A stretch of DNA of 64,000 bases. Origin: Mycolicibacterium sp. TUM20985 (GTDB lineage Bacteria; Actinomycetota; Actinomycetes; Mycobacteriales; Mycobacteriaceae). The notes below the pieces were generated by a model. The model searched no databases and was not told the DNA's origin. It saw only the letters and a list, made by a program, of their open reading frames with translations. The DNA lies in NCBI RefSeq assembly GCF_030295745.1, contig NZ_AP027291.1:62001-126000 (forward strand), given 5' to 3'. This document shows positions 8,969-17,148 of this stretch, in pieces (position 1 is the stretch's first letter; each line of letters begins with the position of its first letter). Position numbers and translations under genes: made by a program.

Positions 8969-10294
8969 ATGCCAGAAACGCCAGCCAAGGACAGACAGCG
9001 CGGCGTCTCTCGGCGCAACTTCGTCACGGGGGTCGGGGCAGCGGGCGTAGGGGGCTTGGTGGTCGGTGGCGCGGCCGGGTGGGCCGTCAAGCCGTCGAAT
9101 GGGGGTGCTTCGACTGCCGCGTCCTCTGGCGACTCGATCAAGATCGGCAGCGTCGCTCCGATCACCGGACCCTATTCGGGTGACGGCGAGGAGATGGTGC
9201 GCGGCGCGCAGATGGCGGTCGACGAGGTCAATGCGACGGGCGGTGTCGCCGGCCGCAAGCTCGAGTTGGTCACCGCCGACATCTCCGACCAGGCACCCGA
9301 GAACTTCATTCAAGCCGCACAGCGACTGGTGTCCCAGGAGCAGGTTGTCGCGGCGTTCTCGGGCTACACGTCGACGACGTCCGCCGAGTACGGTATCTAC
9401 GGCGACGCGGGCGTTCCGCTGTTGCACACCAACACCCTTCAGGCCAACACCGATTTCGTCGTCGACAACGGCATCTCGAACGTCTTCCAGTGCTGTCCGA
9501 CCGAGATTTGGTACGCCGAGGGCTTCATCCAGCTGATGCAAGAGTGGATCCGCACCAAGGCGTGGACGCCGCGCACCAATACGGTCGCCATCATCACGAG
9601 CAACGACTCCTACAGCATCTCGATTGCCACCGTCTTCTCCGACGGCATCAAGAAGCTCGGCTGGAACGTGACTCTCAATGATCAAGTCACGGCGCCGAAC
9701 GCGGACTGGGGCCCACAGCTGGCCCGGATCCGCTCCAATCCCCCCGACCTGATCTTCATCACCGACTACCTCGCCGGTGATCTCGCGGGCTTCGCCACCC
9801 AGTTCGCCAGTGCCCCAACGCCGTCACTGCTCTATCAGCAGTACGGTCCGAGCGTTCCGGAGTATCTCGATCTCGCCAAGGGCGCCGCCAACGGAGTGCT
9901 CTGGTCCACCACGATCGGCACGCTGCCCGACGAGATCGGCGTGGACTTCCGCGAGCGTTACCAGGCCAAGTTCGGCGCGCCAGCCGGTCTCAGCCAGTCG
10001 GGTGCGCAGTACGACACCGTGCGACTCTGGGCCCGCGCTGCTGCGCAGGCCGGTGACCCGACCGACTTCAAGAAGGTCAGTGAGTTCCTCAAGGCCAGCG
10101 TGTTTCGCGGGGTCGTCGGCACCTACCGCTTCGACCAGAAGGAACTGACCGCCCTGCCGTACCCGGACAAGGTCAACGATCCCAGTCTGGCCATGCCCCA
10201 CCTGACCTATCAGATCCAGGACGGCAAGCAGGTCTTGCTCTCACCGCCTCCGTACGCCCAGGGGTCCTTCGTGCTTCCGGCCTGGATCCGCTGA
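8969..10294 (+). CDS. ABC transporter substrate-binding protein (HAAT family, Tat-exported)
   Basis: A 441-residue solute-binding protein of the Liv/Ami/Fmd group. A twin-arginine signal is seen as SRRNFVTGVGAAGVGG around residues 14-29, followed by SIKIGSVAPITGPYSGDG, the start of the mature type I binding fold, and an ELVTADISDQ segment. The ATG at 8969 is chosen because AAAGGAG lies seven to ten bases ahead; an ATG at 8951 has none. Importers of this group take amino acids, urea, short amides or branched compounds. Its C-terminal LTYQIQDGKQVLLSPPPYA matches the sensor half of the regulator encoded just upstream. Confidence 0.92.
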   Translation: MPETPAKDRQRGVSRRNFVTGVGAAGVGGLVVGGAAGWAVKPSNGGASTAASSGDSIKIGSVAPITGPYSGDGEEMVRGAQMAVDEVNATGGVAGRKLELVTADISDQAPENFIQAAQRLVSQEQVVAAFSGYTSTTSAEYGIYGDAGVPLLHTNTLQANTDFVVDNGISNVFQCCPTEIWYAEGFIQLMQEWIRTKAWTPRTNTVAIITSNDSYSISIATVFSDGIKKLGWNVTLNDQVTAPNADWGPQLARIRSNPPDLIFITDYLAGDLAGFATQFASAPTPSLLYQQYGPSVPEYLDLAKGAANGVLWSTTIGTLPDEIGVDFRERYQAKFGAPAGLSQSGAQYDTVRLWARAAAQAGDPTDFKKVSEFLKASVFRGVVGTYRFDQKELTALPYPDKVNDPSLAMPHLTYQIQDGKQVLLSPPPYAQGSFVLPAWIR

Positions 10295-10298
10295 ACCC

Positions 10299-11078
10299 GT
10301 GACGGATCCGCTGTTCCAAACCGATGCGTTGACGAAGCGATTCGGTGGCCTGACGGCGGTTGACGATGTCTCGATGTCCGTTCTGCCCGGACAGGTCTTC
10401 GGCATCGCCGGACCGAATGGCGCGGGTAAGACGACCTTCTTCGACGTGGTGACCGGCATGACTCGTGCGACGTCGGGCGATGTGAGATTCCGTGGCGAAG
10501 TCCTCACCCGTGCCAGCGTCACGCAGATCTGTCACCGCGGTATCGCCAGGACCTTTCAACACCCCGTGGTCTTCGACACGGAGACGGTGCTGGCGAACGT
10601 AGTGGTTGGCGCCCACTTCGGTGGCGGGCGACGGTGGTGGAGGGCGATGCGCAAGGACCGTCAAACGCTCGAACGTGCTTGGACGGAACTCGAGTTCGTC
10701 GGTCTGGCGGGGCAGGCAGGTGTGAACGCGGGTCCGCTGCCGGTGTTCGACAAGAAGAAGTTGATGATCTCGTCCGCCCTGGCCACCGATCCCGAAATGC
10801 TGTTCCTCGACGAACCCTTCGGCGGACTGAGCCTCGCCGAGACCGACGAGCTCATGGTGCTGCTGACCAACGTCAGGGAGCGAGGGGTGACGATCGTGCT
10901 CATCGAGCACGTGATGCGGGCGCTGATGGCGTTGTCTGACCGCGTGCTGATCATGAACCAGGGCAGGACGTTGTTCGAGGGCACGCCAGCCGAAGTGGTC
11001 GCACACGAAGACGTGGTGCGCGTCTATCTCGGCGAGAGCATGGTCACCACCACTGACGATGGGGCGAACGATGCCTGA
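10299..11078 (+). CDS. ABC transporter ATP-binding protein, LivG-like, with degenerate signature loop
   Basis: A 259-residue ATPase starting GTG four bases after the binding-protein gene. Walker A is GPNGAGKTTFFDVVTG, Walker B is MLFLDEPFGGLS, and IEHVMRALMALSDRV contains the switch His. Where LivG proteins have LSGGQ or LAYGQ, this one reads LPVFDKKKLMISSALATDP, so the canonical signature is absent. In a LivF/LivG heterodimer one composite site can be degenerate, so transport need not be lost. It overlaps the next gene by eight bases. Confidence 0.9.
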   Translation: MTDPLFQTDALTKRFGGLTAVDDVSMSVLPGQVFGIAGPNGAGKTTFFDVVTGMTRATSGDVRFRGEVLTRASVTQICHRGIARTFQHPVVFDTETVLANVVVGAHFGGGRRWWRAMRKDRQTLERAWTELEFVGLAGQAGVNAGPLPVFDKKKLMISSALATDPEMLFLDEPFGGLSLAETDELMVLLTNVRERGVTIVLIEHVMRALMALSDRVLIMNQGRTLFEGTPAEVVAHEDVVRVYLGESMVTTTDDGANDA

Positions 11079-11796
11079 GGCCGTCCTCGAGATCAGTGGC
11101 CTCCACGCGGGCTACGGGGCAGCCACGGTGGTTCGGGGTGTCGACCTAGTGGTCGCCTCTGGTGAACTCTCGGTGGTGATCGGGCCGAATGGGCACGGCA
11201 AGACCACCATCCTGCGCGCTGCCAGCGGACTGATCACCGCCAGCTCTGGTCGAATATCGTTGTCCGGCAAAGACATAACTCGGCTGAGTCCGGAACGAAT
11301 CGCCGGTCGCGGCCTGGTTCACATCCCGCAGGGCGATTTGCTGTTCCCGGACATGACGGTCCTCGAGAACCTGACCCTGGGGGCGTTCCTCCGCAAGGGT
11401 GGCCGCGCTGAACGCGTCGACCGGCTTGACCTGGTGTATGGAATCTTTCCGCGATTGGCGGAGCGGCGGGGGCAGCAGGCCCGCACGTTGTCCGGCGGCG
11501 AACGCCGAATGCTCGCGCTGGGACGCGGTTTAATGGCCGACGCCACGATGATGATGATCGACGAACCCAGCCTCGGACTGGCGCCCGTCCTGGTGGACGA
11601 GGTGTATCGGCAGATCGTCGAGATCCATCGCTCCGGCATGACGATCCTGCTCGTCGAGGAGAACTTCTCCCGGGTGCGCGACGTCGCCGACCACCTGACC
11701 CTCATCGAAAACGGCACAGTCAGAGCGGGCGGCACCGTGGACGCCGTGTTGTCCGATCCTGCGGTCGCCGCCACGTATCTGGGGGTGGAGTCGTGA
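11071..11796 (+). CDS. ABC transporter ATP-binding protein, LivF-like
   Basis: A 241-residue ATPase with all motifs intact: Walker A IGPNGHGKTT, signature LSGGERRMLALGRGL, Walker B MMMIDEPSLGLAP and switch region LVEENF. GLVHIPQGDLLFPDMTV is typical of LivF. An ATG at 11059 is in the same frame, but 11071 (MPEAVLEISGLHAGYG) fits the family N-terminus better. It overlaps the LivG-like gene by eight bases and its stop overlaps the permease start (GTGA). It partners the LivG-like protein on the cytosolic face of the importer. Confidence 0.92.
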   Translation: MPEAVLEISGLHAGYGAATVVRGVDLVVASGELSVVIGPNGHGKTTILRAASGLITASSGRISLSGKDITRLSPERIAGRGLVHIPQGDLLFPDMTVLENLTLGAFLRKGGRAERVDRLDLVYGIFPRLAERRGQQARTLSGGERRMLALGRGLMADATMMMIDEPSLGLAPVLVDEVYRQIVEIHRSGMTILLVEENFSRVRDVADHLTLIENGTVRAGGTVDAVLSDPAVAATYLGVES

Positions 11797-12680
11797 ACCT
11801 CGCTCTGCAGACTCTGGTCAGCACCATCGTCCAGGGCTCGATCCTCGCGCTGATCACGATTGGGATGAGCCTGGTGTACGGCACCCTGCGCGTGCTGAAC
11901 ATGGCCCAGGGCGTGATGGTCATGGTCGGCGGCATGGCCGCGTACGTGTTCGTCGCGCAGTGGGGCCTTCCCGTCTGGGCGTCGTTGGCCTTCGCCGCCC
12001 TCATCACCTTCCTGCTCGGCATCGCGACGTTCTACGCCGCGGTGCGCCCGCTTCTCGGACGCGCAGGCGTCGACTTCGAGATGACGGCGTTCATCTCGAC
12101 GTTCGCCATCGCCACCATCATCCAGAGCATCGTGTTGGCAGTCTTCGGACCGCGGCAGAAGCCGTTCCCGGAACTGACCTCCGGCCGTCTCGACCTCGTC
12201 GAGGGCGTCTCGATCACCTACCACTCGCTGCTGATGGCAGTGGTGGCGATCGTCGCCCTCGTCGGCCTAGGTATCTTCCTCAGCCGGTCGCGGTACGGCC
12301 TCGCGATCACCGCCGTTGCCCAGAACATCGATGCGGCAAGGCTGATGGGGATTCCTGCTCGTCGGGTGTACGTCATCACGATCGGCCTGGCGGCAGCCCT
12401 GGCAGGCATTGCGGGTGTGTTGTTGGCACCCATTTACTTCGTGTATCCAAACTCCGGGGACCTCCCGTTGCTGCAAGCCATGATCGTGGCGATCTTCGCC
12501 GGGCTTGGCAGTGTGCGCGGCACCATCATCGCCGCCTACATCATCGGATTCATACAAGCGGGGGTGTCGATCTACTGGAGTTCGACGTTCGCACTGCCCG
12601 TGCTCTACGCCGTGATCCTCGCCGTTTTGATCGTGCGCCCGTGGGGCATCGACGGCAAGCCGCAGGAGGCTCGTCTGTGA
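11793..12680 (+). CDS. Branched-chain-amino-acid-type ABC transporter permease, LivH-like
   Basis: A 295-residue integral membrane protein with about eight hydrophobic segments. LALITIGMSLVYGTLRVLNM near the N-terminus is the LivH hallmark (glycine-rich first helix followed by the VLN motif), and AIFAGLGSVRGTIIAAYIIG marks the ATPase-contact loop near the C-terminus. The GTG at 11793 overlaps the LivF stop. It forms the channel with the LivM-like protein that follows. Confidence 0.92.
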   Translation: MNLALQTLVSTIVQGSILALITIGMSLVYGTLRVLNMAQGVMVMVGGMAAYVFVAQWGLPVWASLAFAALITFLLGIATFYAAVRPLLGRAGVDFEMTAFISTFAIATIIQSIVLAVFGPRQKPFPELTSGRLDLVEGVSITYHSLLMAVVAIVALVGLGIFLSRSRYGLAITAVAQNIDAARLMGIPARRVYVITIGLAAALAGIAGVLLAPIYFVYPNSGDLPLLQAMIVAIFAGLGSVRGTIIAAYIIGFIQAGVSIYWSSTFALPVLYAVILAVLIVRPWGIDGKPQEARL

Positions 12681-13714
12681 GCATCGAGAACGCGCCGCTC
12701 GTCGCGCCAACCAGAAGCTGGTCGGCAGCCGACATGGGCTGGCCGCGCCCACAGTGGATCGCGCTGACGGTGGGGCTGCTTGCCGCCGTGGCACTTCCCT
12801 TCGTCGTGCCCAACAGCAGCTGGCTGGTCACCGCAACGCTCGGGGCCATCTGGCTGACCCTGAATCAGAGTTGGAATCTCGTCCTCGGATTCTCGGGCAT
12901 TTGGCACTTCGGCCAGCTTGCGATCTACGCGATCGGCGCTTACGTGGCGGCTCTGCTGAGCCTGCACACGGCGTTACCCGCGGTGGCGACGATCCTCCTT
13001 GGTGGGTTCGCGTCACTGCTGGTGTCGATCCTGCTCGCCCTGCCCGCGTTACGCCTTCGGGGAATCTACGTGGCGCTCATGACATTCGGGTTCGGCGAAG
13101 TCGTCAGGCTCCTCATCATCTCCGATCAGACGGGGCTCACCGGAGGGTCCTTCGGGCTATCGGGCTATGCCGGTTTCGGACTTGCCGGCACGAGCGGCCT
13201 CGCGAAGGACCGTGCGTCGTACTGGATCGCCCTCGGCGTGGCGGTGGCGACGGGGGTCGTCCTGTACCTCGTCGTCCGTTCCCCTCTCGGCAGCGCACTG
13301 GTTGCCCTGCGGGATAATTCGGCGCTCGCCGCGGCGCGCGGAATCAGCCCGCGTACCTACCAGATGGTGGTGTTCGGCCTTTCGGGTTTCTTCGCGGGTA
13401 TCGCTGGCACGCTGTACGCCTTCGTGTTCGGAGTCGTGTCCCCCAGCATGATGGGCCTGGCGCCGATGACTCTTCTCGTCACGATGCTGGTCGTCGGCGG
13501 CCTCGGCACTTTGACCGGGCCGATCGTCGGCACGGTCATCATGACTTTCGTCCAGACGCGGCTGCAGAGTTGGCCCGACTACCGGCTGATCGTGCTAGGC
13601 CTCATCCTCCTGCTGATGATCGTGGCGGTGCCGCGCGGTCTCGTCCCCGTGCTGGCGAGCGCGAGGGGCAGGCTCACCGCCTGGATGGACGGGGACGAGG
13701 AACCCGCCGATTGA
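12677..13714 (+). CDS. Branched-chain-amino-acid-type ABC transporter permease, LivM-like
   Basis: A 345-residue membrane protein. GTG at 12677 overlaps the LivH stop by four bases. The LivM pattern is clear: LNQSWNLVLGFSGIWHFGQL, TGGSFGLSGYAGFG in the extracytoplasmic loop, SALVALRDNSALAAARGI as the cytosolic coupling segment and LVTMLVVGGLGTLTGPIVG. The N-terminus has about 25 extra polar residues before the first helix. It completes a full five-component HAAT importer: binding protein, two ATPases and two permeases. Confidence 0.92.
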   Translation: MSIENAPLVAPTRSWSAADMGWPRPQWIALTVGLLAAVALPFVVPNSSWLVTATLGAIWLTLNQSWNLVLGFSGIWHFGQLAIYAIGAYVAALLSLHTALPAVATILLGGFASLLVSILLALPALRLRGIYVALMTFGFGEVVRLLIISDQTGLTGGSFGLSGYAGFGLAGTSGLAKDRASYWIALGVAVATGVVLYLVVRSPLGSALVALRDNSALAAARGISPRTYQMVVFGLSGFFAGIAGTLYAFVFGVVSPSMMGLAPMTLLVTMLVVGGLGTLTGPIVGTVIMTFVQTRLQSWPDYRLIVLGLILLLMIVAVPRGLVPVLASARGRLTAWMDGDEEPAD

Positions 13715-14157
13715 GCGCGGACCCTATGTCGGAGGCCATCATCGAGGAGCTGCAAATCGACGGCCGCCGATCCTATGGCGACATCGGGAAGGCAGTCGGG
13801 CTGTCGGAGGCCGCAGTCGGCCAGCGCGTGCGGCGCATGGTCCACACCGGCCTCGTGCAGATCGTCGCGGTCACGGATCCGATGCAGCTCGGCTTCGCAC
13901 GTCAGGCGATGATCGGCATCCGCTGCACGGGAGACACCAACGATGTCGCCGACGAGCTCGCGGCCGTCGACTCGGTCGTGTATGTGGTGCTGACGGCAGG
14001 TTCCTTCGACGTCATCGTCGAAGTGGTCTGCGTGGATGACGACCACCTGGTCGACGTGCTCAACACAGAGATCCGCGCCATCCCGGGGGTGATGACGACC
14101 GAGACATTGGTCTATCTCAAACTCGTCAAACAGCAATACGATTGGGGCAGTCGGTAG
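13711..14157 (+). CDS. Lrp/AsnC family transcriptional regulator
   Basis: A 148-residue protein: an N-terminal AsnC-type HTH (IIEELQIDGRRSYGDIGKAV, then GLSEAAVGQRVRRM) and a C-terminal RAM ligand-binding domain ending YLKLVKQQYDWGSR. Two starts are possible: TTG at 13711, which overlaps the permease stop (TTGA) and has GACGAGG about eight bases ahead, and ATG at 13726 with no ribosome site. The overlap pattern of the operon favours TTG. It may regulate the importer operon in response to an amino acid, as a second regulator beside the LuxR fusion. Confidence 0.85.
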   Translation: MSADPMSEAIIEELQIDGRRSYGDIGKAVGLSEAAVGQRVRRMVHTGLVQIVAVTDPMQLGFARQAMIGIRCTGDTNDVADELAAVDSVVYVVLTAGSFDVIVEVVCVDDDHLVDVLNTEIRAIPGVMTTETLVYLKLVKQQYDWGSR

Positions 14158-14179
14158 CAGCACTCCGACGTCCGCGTGA

Positions 14180-14449
14180 CTCGTCTACGGCCACCATCGA
14201 GCACGCCGGCATGGTGCGCAGCCGTGCCTCCCGAGTGGCCCATGACCACCGACAAGACGGGTGCGCAGACCACCGTCGTAGGTGCGGCCGACGAAGTTCC
14301 ACCACATGATCGGCTCCTCGCCGAACGGCGGCCCGCCCTGGAGCAGCACCCGCGCCGGGCCCTGGCCGGTGTTGGTGAGCGCGACCGTGTCATGGCCGGG
14401 CGACTGGTACCACAGGTCGGCCACGGCCAGGGCGGTCCCGCCTGCGTCA
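14180..14449 (-). pseudogene. Decayed pirin C-terminus joined to a GNAT fragment
   Basis: On the minus strand, 14449-14277 encodes a pirin C-terminal segment (VALTNTGQGPARVLLQGG, then EEPIMWWNFVGRTYD) with no N-terminal half and an in-frame stop just upstream. From about 14240 to 14180 the same strand encodes ATREARLRTMPACSMVA, matching an internal part (ATREAGLRIVPACSMVA) of the intact GNAT gene at 15296-15595. Between them, 14242-14265 is a 24-base match in opposite orientation to the GNAT start region. This is a rearranged remnant of a second pirin-GNAT pair. Confidence 0.75.
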
Positions 14450-14454
14450 GGCAG

Positions 14455-15273
14455 TCAATTCAGCGTTCGCGGGCTGAAGCCCGAGTTGGCGAGGGTCGTG
14501 GCGGTGGCCGTGCCAATCTGTCCTCGCTGATCGAACAGGACGGCCGTGCCCGTCGCGATTCCATCGTGACCGGTGAACGTCAATGCGGCGAGGCCGATGT
14601 CCGTGCCCTCGGGTAGCCGGCTCAGTGCCAACGTGTAGTCGGCATTGATGTACTGCAAACCCGTTGTGCCGTAGTGAGTCAACGAGCTGGCAACGTCCCC
14701 CGCCATGGAGGCGCGGGTGAACGGTGTCGTCGGCACGCCGTCGATGAGTGGCACCAGGTCACGGACCCAGACGAACTTCGGGCCATCGTGCTGCCACTCA
14801 TTCAGGTCGAAACTGCGGCCCGCGACGTCGGGATCCCGGCCGTAGGCCCAGACGAGCAGTGGTACGCCGGCGGCCAGCTTCGCCGGGGTCGGTGGCACCG
14901 CCGGCATCCGCAGCGGTGAGGTCCAGATTTCTCCGGGCGGCTGGTCGCCCCGTCGCAGGAACAACGCCGTCGCCCGCGCCACGGCCCTGTCGTCCTGCAG
15001 GAGTTCAGCTTCGACGAGGGTCAGCCGCTTGCCCTGCCGGACGATCGACGACCGGGCGAGCAACGTCGCCATGGCGGCGGGGCGCAGCAGGTCGACGGTC
15101 AGACGCGCGGGTTGCAGGCCGGGGTCCTCGACGGCGCGCTCCAGAACGTGGCCCAGGATGCCCCCGACGAAGTTGCCGCCGATCGTGGAGCCCCACGGGC
15201 CGTTCGCCATCGCGGTGGGCGCGAAGCCGTCCCCGTCGAGGGTGAAGAACGCCGGCGCCAGTGGTGTGCTCAT
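14455..15273 (-). CDS. Acyl-CoA thioesterase family protein (TesB-like double hotdog)
   Basis: A 272-residue protein whose two halves look like hotdog folds of the TesB/thioesterase group. TIGGNFVGGILGHVLERAV and PARLTVDLLRPAAM lie in the first half; SMAGDVASSLTHYGTTGLQY and LPEGTDIGLAALTFTGHDGI in the second, followed by the terminal GQIGTATATTL pattern typical of the family. The ATG at 15273 (MSTPLAPAFF) is chosen; the frame stays open upstream only by crossing the GNAT gene. The GNAT stop lies 22 bases upstream. It probably hydrolyses an acyl-CoA; chain preference unknown. Confidence 0.85.
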   Translation of the reverse strand: MSTPLAPAFFTLDGDGFAPTAMANGPWGSTIGGNFVGGILGHVLERAVEDPGLQPARLTVDLLRPAAMATLLARSSIVRQGKRLTLVEAELLQDDRAVARATALFLRRGDQPPGEIWTSPLRMPAVPPTPAKLAAGVPLLVWAYGRDPDVAGRSFDLNEWQHDGPKFVWVRDLVPLIDGVPTTPFTRASMAGDVASSLTHYGTTGLQYINADYTLALSRLPEGTDIGLAALTFTGHDGIATGTAVLFDQRGQIGTATATTLANSGFSPRTLN

Positions 15274-15295
15274 CGCGACCGACGATATCCGGGTG

Positions 15296-15595
15296 TCAGA
15301 CCGTATCGGTGATGTCCTCGTATTCGGGGTGGCGGTCGATGTAGTCGGCCACCATCGAGCACGCCGGAACGATCCGCAGGCCCGCCTCCCGCGTGGCCTG
15401 CAGCGCCTCGGCGACCAGGATCGTGGCGAGCCCGCGGCCCTGGAACGCCCGGTCCACCTCGGTGTGCGGGAAGGTACGTCGGCCGTTTCGGTCGGAGTAT
15501 TCGGCGAGCCCGACGGTCTGACCGTCGACGGCGATGGTGAAGCGGTCGGCCTCGGCCGCGACGATAGTGTCCGCACCCGTCTTGTCGGTGGTCAT
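15296..15595 (-). CDS. Small GNAT-like N-acetyltransferase (YjdJ/Gtn2-type)
   Basis: A 99-residue one-domain protein of the short GNAT group (COG2388-like). The acetyl-CoA-binding segment is DRAFQGRGLATILVAEAL, with IVPACSMVADYIDRHPEY after it, both typical. The protein is full length for this group. The first 24 bases recur in inverted orientation at 14242-14265, and an internal 21-base stretch (15347-15367) recurs in the same orientation at 14189-14209, marking past duplication and rearrangement. The acceptor substrate is unknown. Confidence 0.87.
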   Translation of the reverse strand: MTTDKTGADTIVAAEADRFTIAVDGQTVGLAEYSDRNGRRTFPHTEVDRAFQGRGLATILVAEALQATREAGLRIVPACSMVADYIDRHPEYEDITDTV

Positions 15596-15625
15596 GGGGC
15601 TCCTCGGGTCAGGGGTTGGGTCGGG

Positions 15626-16040
15626 TCAGGGGTTGGGGCGGGGAAGCACGGTGGTGTTCGGCAGGGGTGGCGCGGACAGGCGTCTACCCGGATAGCCGTC
15701 GACGGAACCAAAGCGGTCGTCGTGCTCCTCCCACTGACGGCGGAGCGGACGATCTCGTCGTGGGTCCGGCCGACGAAGTTCCACCACATGATCAGCAGCG
15801 CGACCCACAGCTGCACCCCGTGCAGGATCGGCGCGCTGGGGCTGGACACCTCGGAGTGGCAGATTCCGGCGCCCGCCGTCATCAGGTTTGAGGTCACCGG
15901 GCAGGACCGTCGCGCGGCAGCGTCCGTCGAACCCGGAGGGCGCGAGGACCACCGAGGGGTACGTCGCGGGGATGCAGCACACCGGTGAAACGCGAAGCCC
16001 GACAAGCGACTTGGTCGGGTGCCGCCTCGGTGTTGCTCAC
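15626..16040 (-). pseudogene. Pirin pseudogene with internal deletions and a frameshift
   Basis: Starting at GTG 16040 the minus strand encodes a pirin N-terminus (VSNTEAAPDQ, then LHPRDVPLGGPRALRVRRTL), but the frame then shifts. In another frame come LMTAGAGICHSEVSSPSAPI and LHGVQLWVAL, joined directly to IMWWNFVGRTHDEIV; the roughly 100 residues that normally separate these are missing. A further frame change gives RRQWEEHDDRFGSVDGYPG and the end LPRPNP. The total is about 415 bases against about 900 for a pirin gene, so it is non-functional. It precedes the GNAT gene on the same strand. Confidence 0.85.
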
Positions 16041-16059
16041 CCGGCCAGGGTATCGGGCG

Positions 16060-16473
16060 TCACCCCGTCATCGCGGTGCGGATCACGTCGAAGTCGTGGT
16101 CGTCGATATCGAAGACACCGAACCGGAAGCGGTATCCCCACTGCGCCGGGTTCTCGATGAAGTCGAGCTGCTCGATGAGGGGTCGGATCGGCGTCTCCCG
16201 GCAGGCCAGGAACTCGACCCGACGACGCCACGGCTGAAACTGGGGGTCGAAGTCCTCCTGATACACCTCGTCGTCGGATACCCGACCGATCGCCGTGAAC
16301 GCCTGGAGTGGGTCGCCATCGGGGTAGTCGGTCTTCGGCGAGTAGAAGATGATCCAGTCGTCGCGGGCCATTCTGCGCAGCATGTGGGGCTTGCCGTGGT
16401 TGGCCTGGGTGAAGCCACCCGCCACGCCGCGCTGTACATGGCCGCGGCTGACGGTGTTGATCCATTTCGTCAT
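16060..16473 (-). CDS. EVE domain-containing protein (UPF0310-like)
   Basis: A 137-residue single EVE domain (PUA-like fold). It opens MTKWINTVSRGHVQRGVAGG, then has ANHGKPHMLRRMARDDWIIF, YSPKTDYPDG, QAFTAIGRVSDDEVYQ and a C-terminal GYRFRFGVFDIDDHDF. EVE domains are thought to bind modified bases in RNA or DNA. The length is normal for stand-alone actinobacterial members. It lies just upstream of the pirin remnant on the same strand, with 19 bases between, and has a perfect hairpin 65 bases upstream of its start. Confidence 0.9.
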   Translation of the reverse strand: MTKWINTVSRGHVQRGVAGGFTQANHGKPHMLRRMARDDWIIFYSPKTDYPDGDPLQAFTAIGRVSDDEVYQEDFDPQFQPWRRRVEFLACRETPIRPLIEQLDFIENPAQWGYRFRFGVFDIDDHDFDVIRTAMTG

Positions 16474-16538
16474 GGGGTCACGGTAGGAGCGGCCCCCGAC
16501 AGGCGCCGTAGGTTATCCACAGGCCCGGAAAACCACGA

Positions 16539-16565
16539 AGCCGCCGATGCTAGGCATCGGCGGCT
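16539..16565. terminator. Perfect 12-bp hairpin with TAG loop, between whiB6 and the EVE gene
   Basis: AGCCGCCGATGC (16539-16550), TAG, then GCATCGGCGGCT (16554-16565) form a perfect 12-bp stem with a three-base loop. No T-run follows on either strand, as is usual for mycobacterial terminators. It lies between whiB6 and the EVE gene, both on the minus strand, and probably ends the whiB6 transcript. Confidence 0.6.
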
Positions 16566-16752
16566 CGGGCGACGGTACCGCCATGGCGCCTCACGGCAAG
16601 TGGTCGCTCTAGGCGACGAATTTAGTTGGTACCCGGGGCATGTCCAGCACCGTCGACAACAGTTTAACCGCACACCCGCCCTCGGGTATTCCGAACCGGC
16701 GACCCCTCGACGCCGGAAACCGGCCACTGCGCGCCAAGCCCCACGTCAGGGG

Positions 16753-17085
16753 TCAGGCAGATTCCAGGAAATGCTCGACGAAGATGCGCCGGGCGCGGAC
16801 GGGATAGCCGTTGCGTTCGGCCAACTCGCGCAGCTGGCGCAGCGCGTGCCCCCGGCCTCGGCCCGCCTCGGGCACCACGATGCCGGCCCAGAGCCCTTCG
16901 GCGCGCGGCAGCTCGACGGCTTCTCGGGCGCAGGCCCATCGTCGCGTGCACGCCCGGCAGATGGACTTGGCGTCCTCGTCGGCGGCGGTCGTCCATCGTT
17001 CGGGATCTCTGGTGCACTCGCCGAGCGGGAGGCCGTCGAGGCCGATTGGCGTGGTCTCCGCTGGTCTGTTCCCCGCTGCCTTCAT
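16753..17085 (-). CDS. whiB6: WhiB6-like iron-sulfur transcriptional regulator
   Basis: A 110-residue Wbl protein. Cys24, Cys43, Cys46 and Cys52 (C-x18-C-x2-C-x5-C) are the cluster ligands, and EGLWAGIVVPEAGR is the tryptophan-glycine turn. LGECTRDPERWTT and LAERNGYPVR resemble M. tuberculosis WhiB6 (Rv3862c) closely. The ATG at 17085 is chosen for the GAGGAG eight bases upstream. WhiB6 is known to control ESX-1 genes in response to redox and secretion state, and its position a few kilobases from espG1 fits that role. Confidence 0.93.
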   Translation of the reverse strand: MKAAGNRPAETTPIGLDGLPLGECTRDPERWTTAADEDAKSICRACTRRWACAREAVELPRAEGLWAGIVVPEAGRGRGHALRQLRELAERNGYPVRARRIFVEHFLESA

Positions 17086-17148
17086 GTCGTCACTCCTCGT
17101 CGTTGCTTGCGCAGTGGGTGCGCCGCGTTGAGGCGAATCTATATCACT

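Noticed and set aside
14176..14616. Plus-strand frame beginning MTRLRPPSSTPAW
   Set aside because: Lies over decayed minus-strand pirin/GNAT pieces and the thioesterase end; shows no family features.
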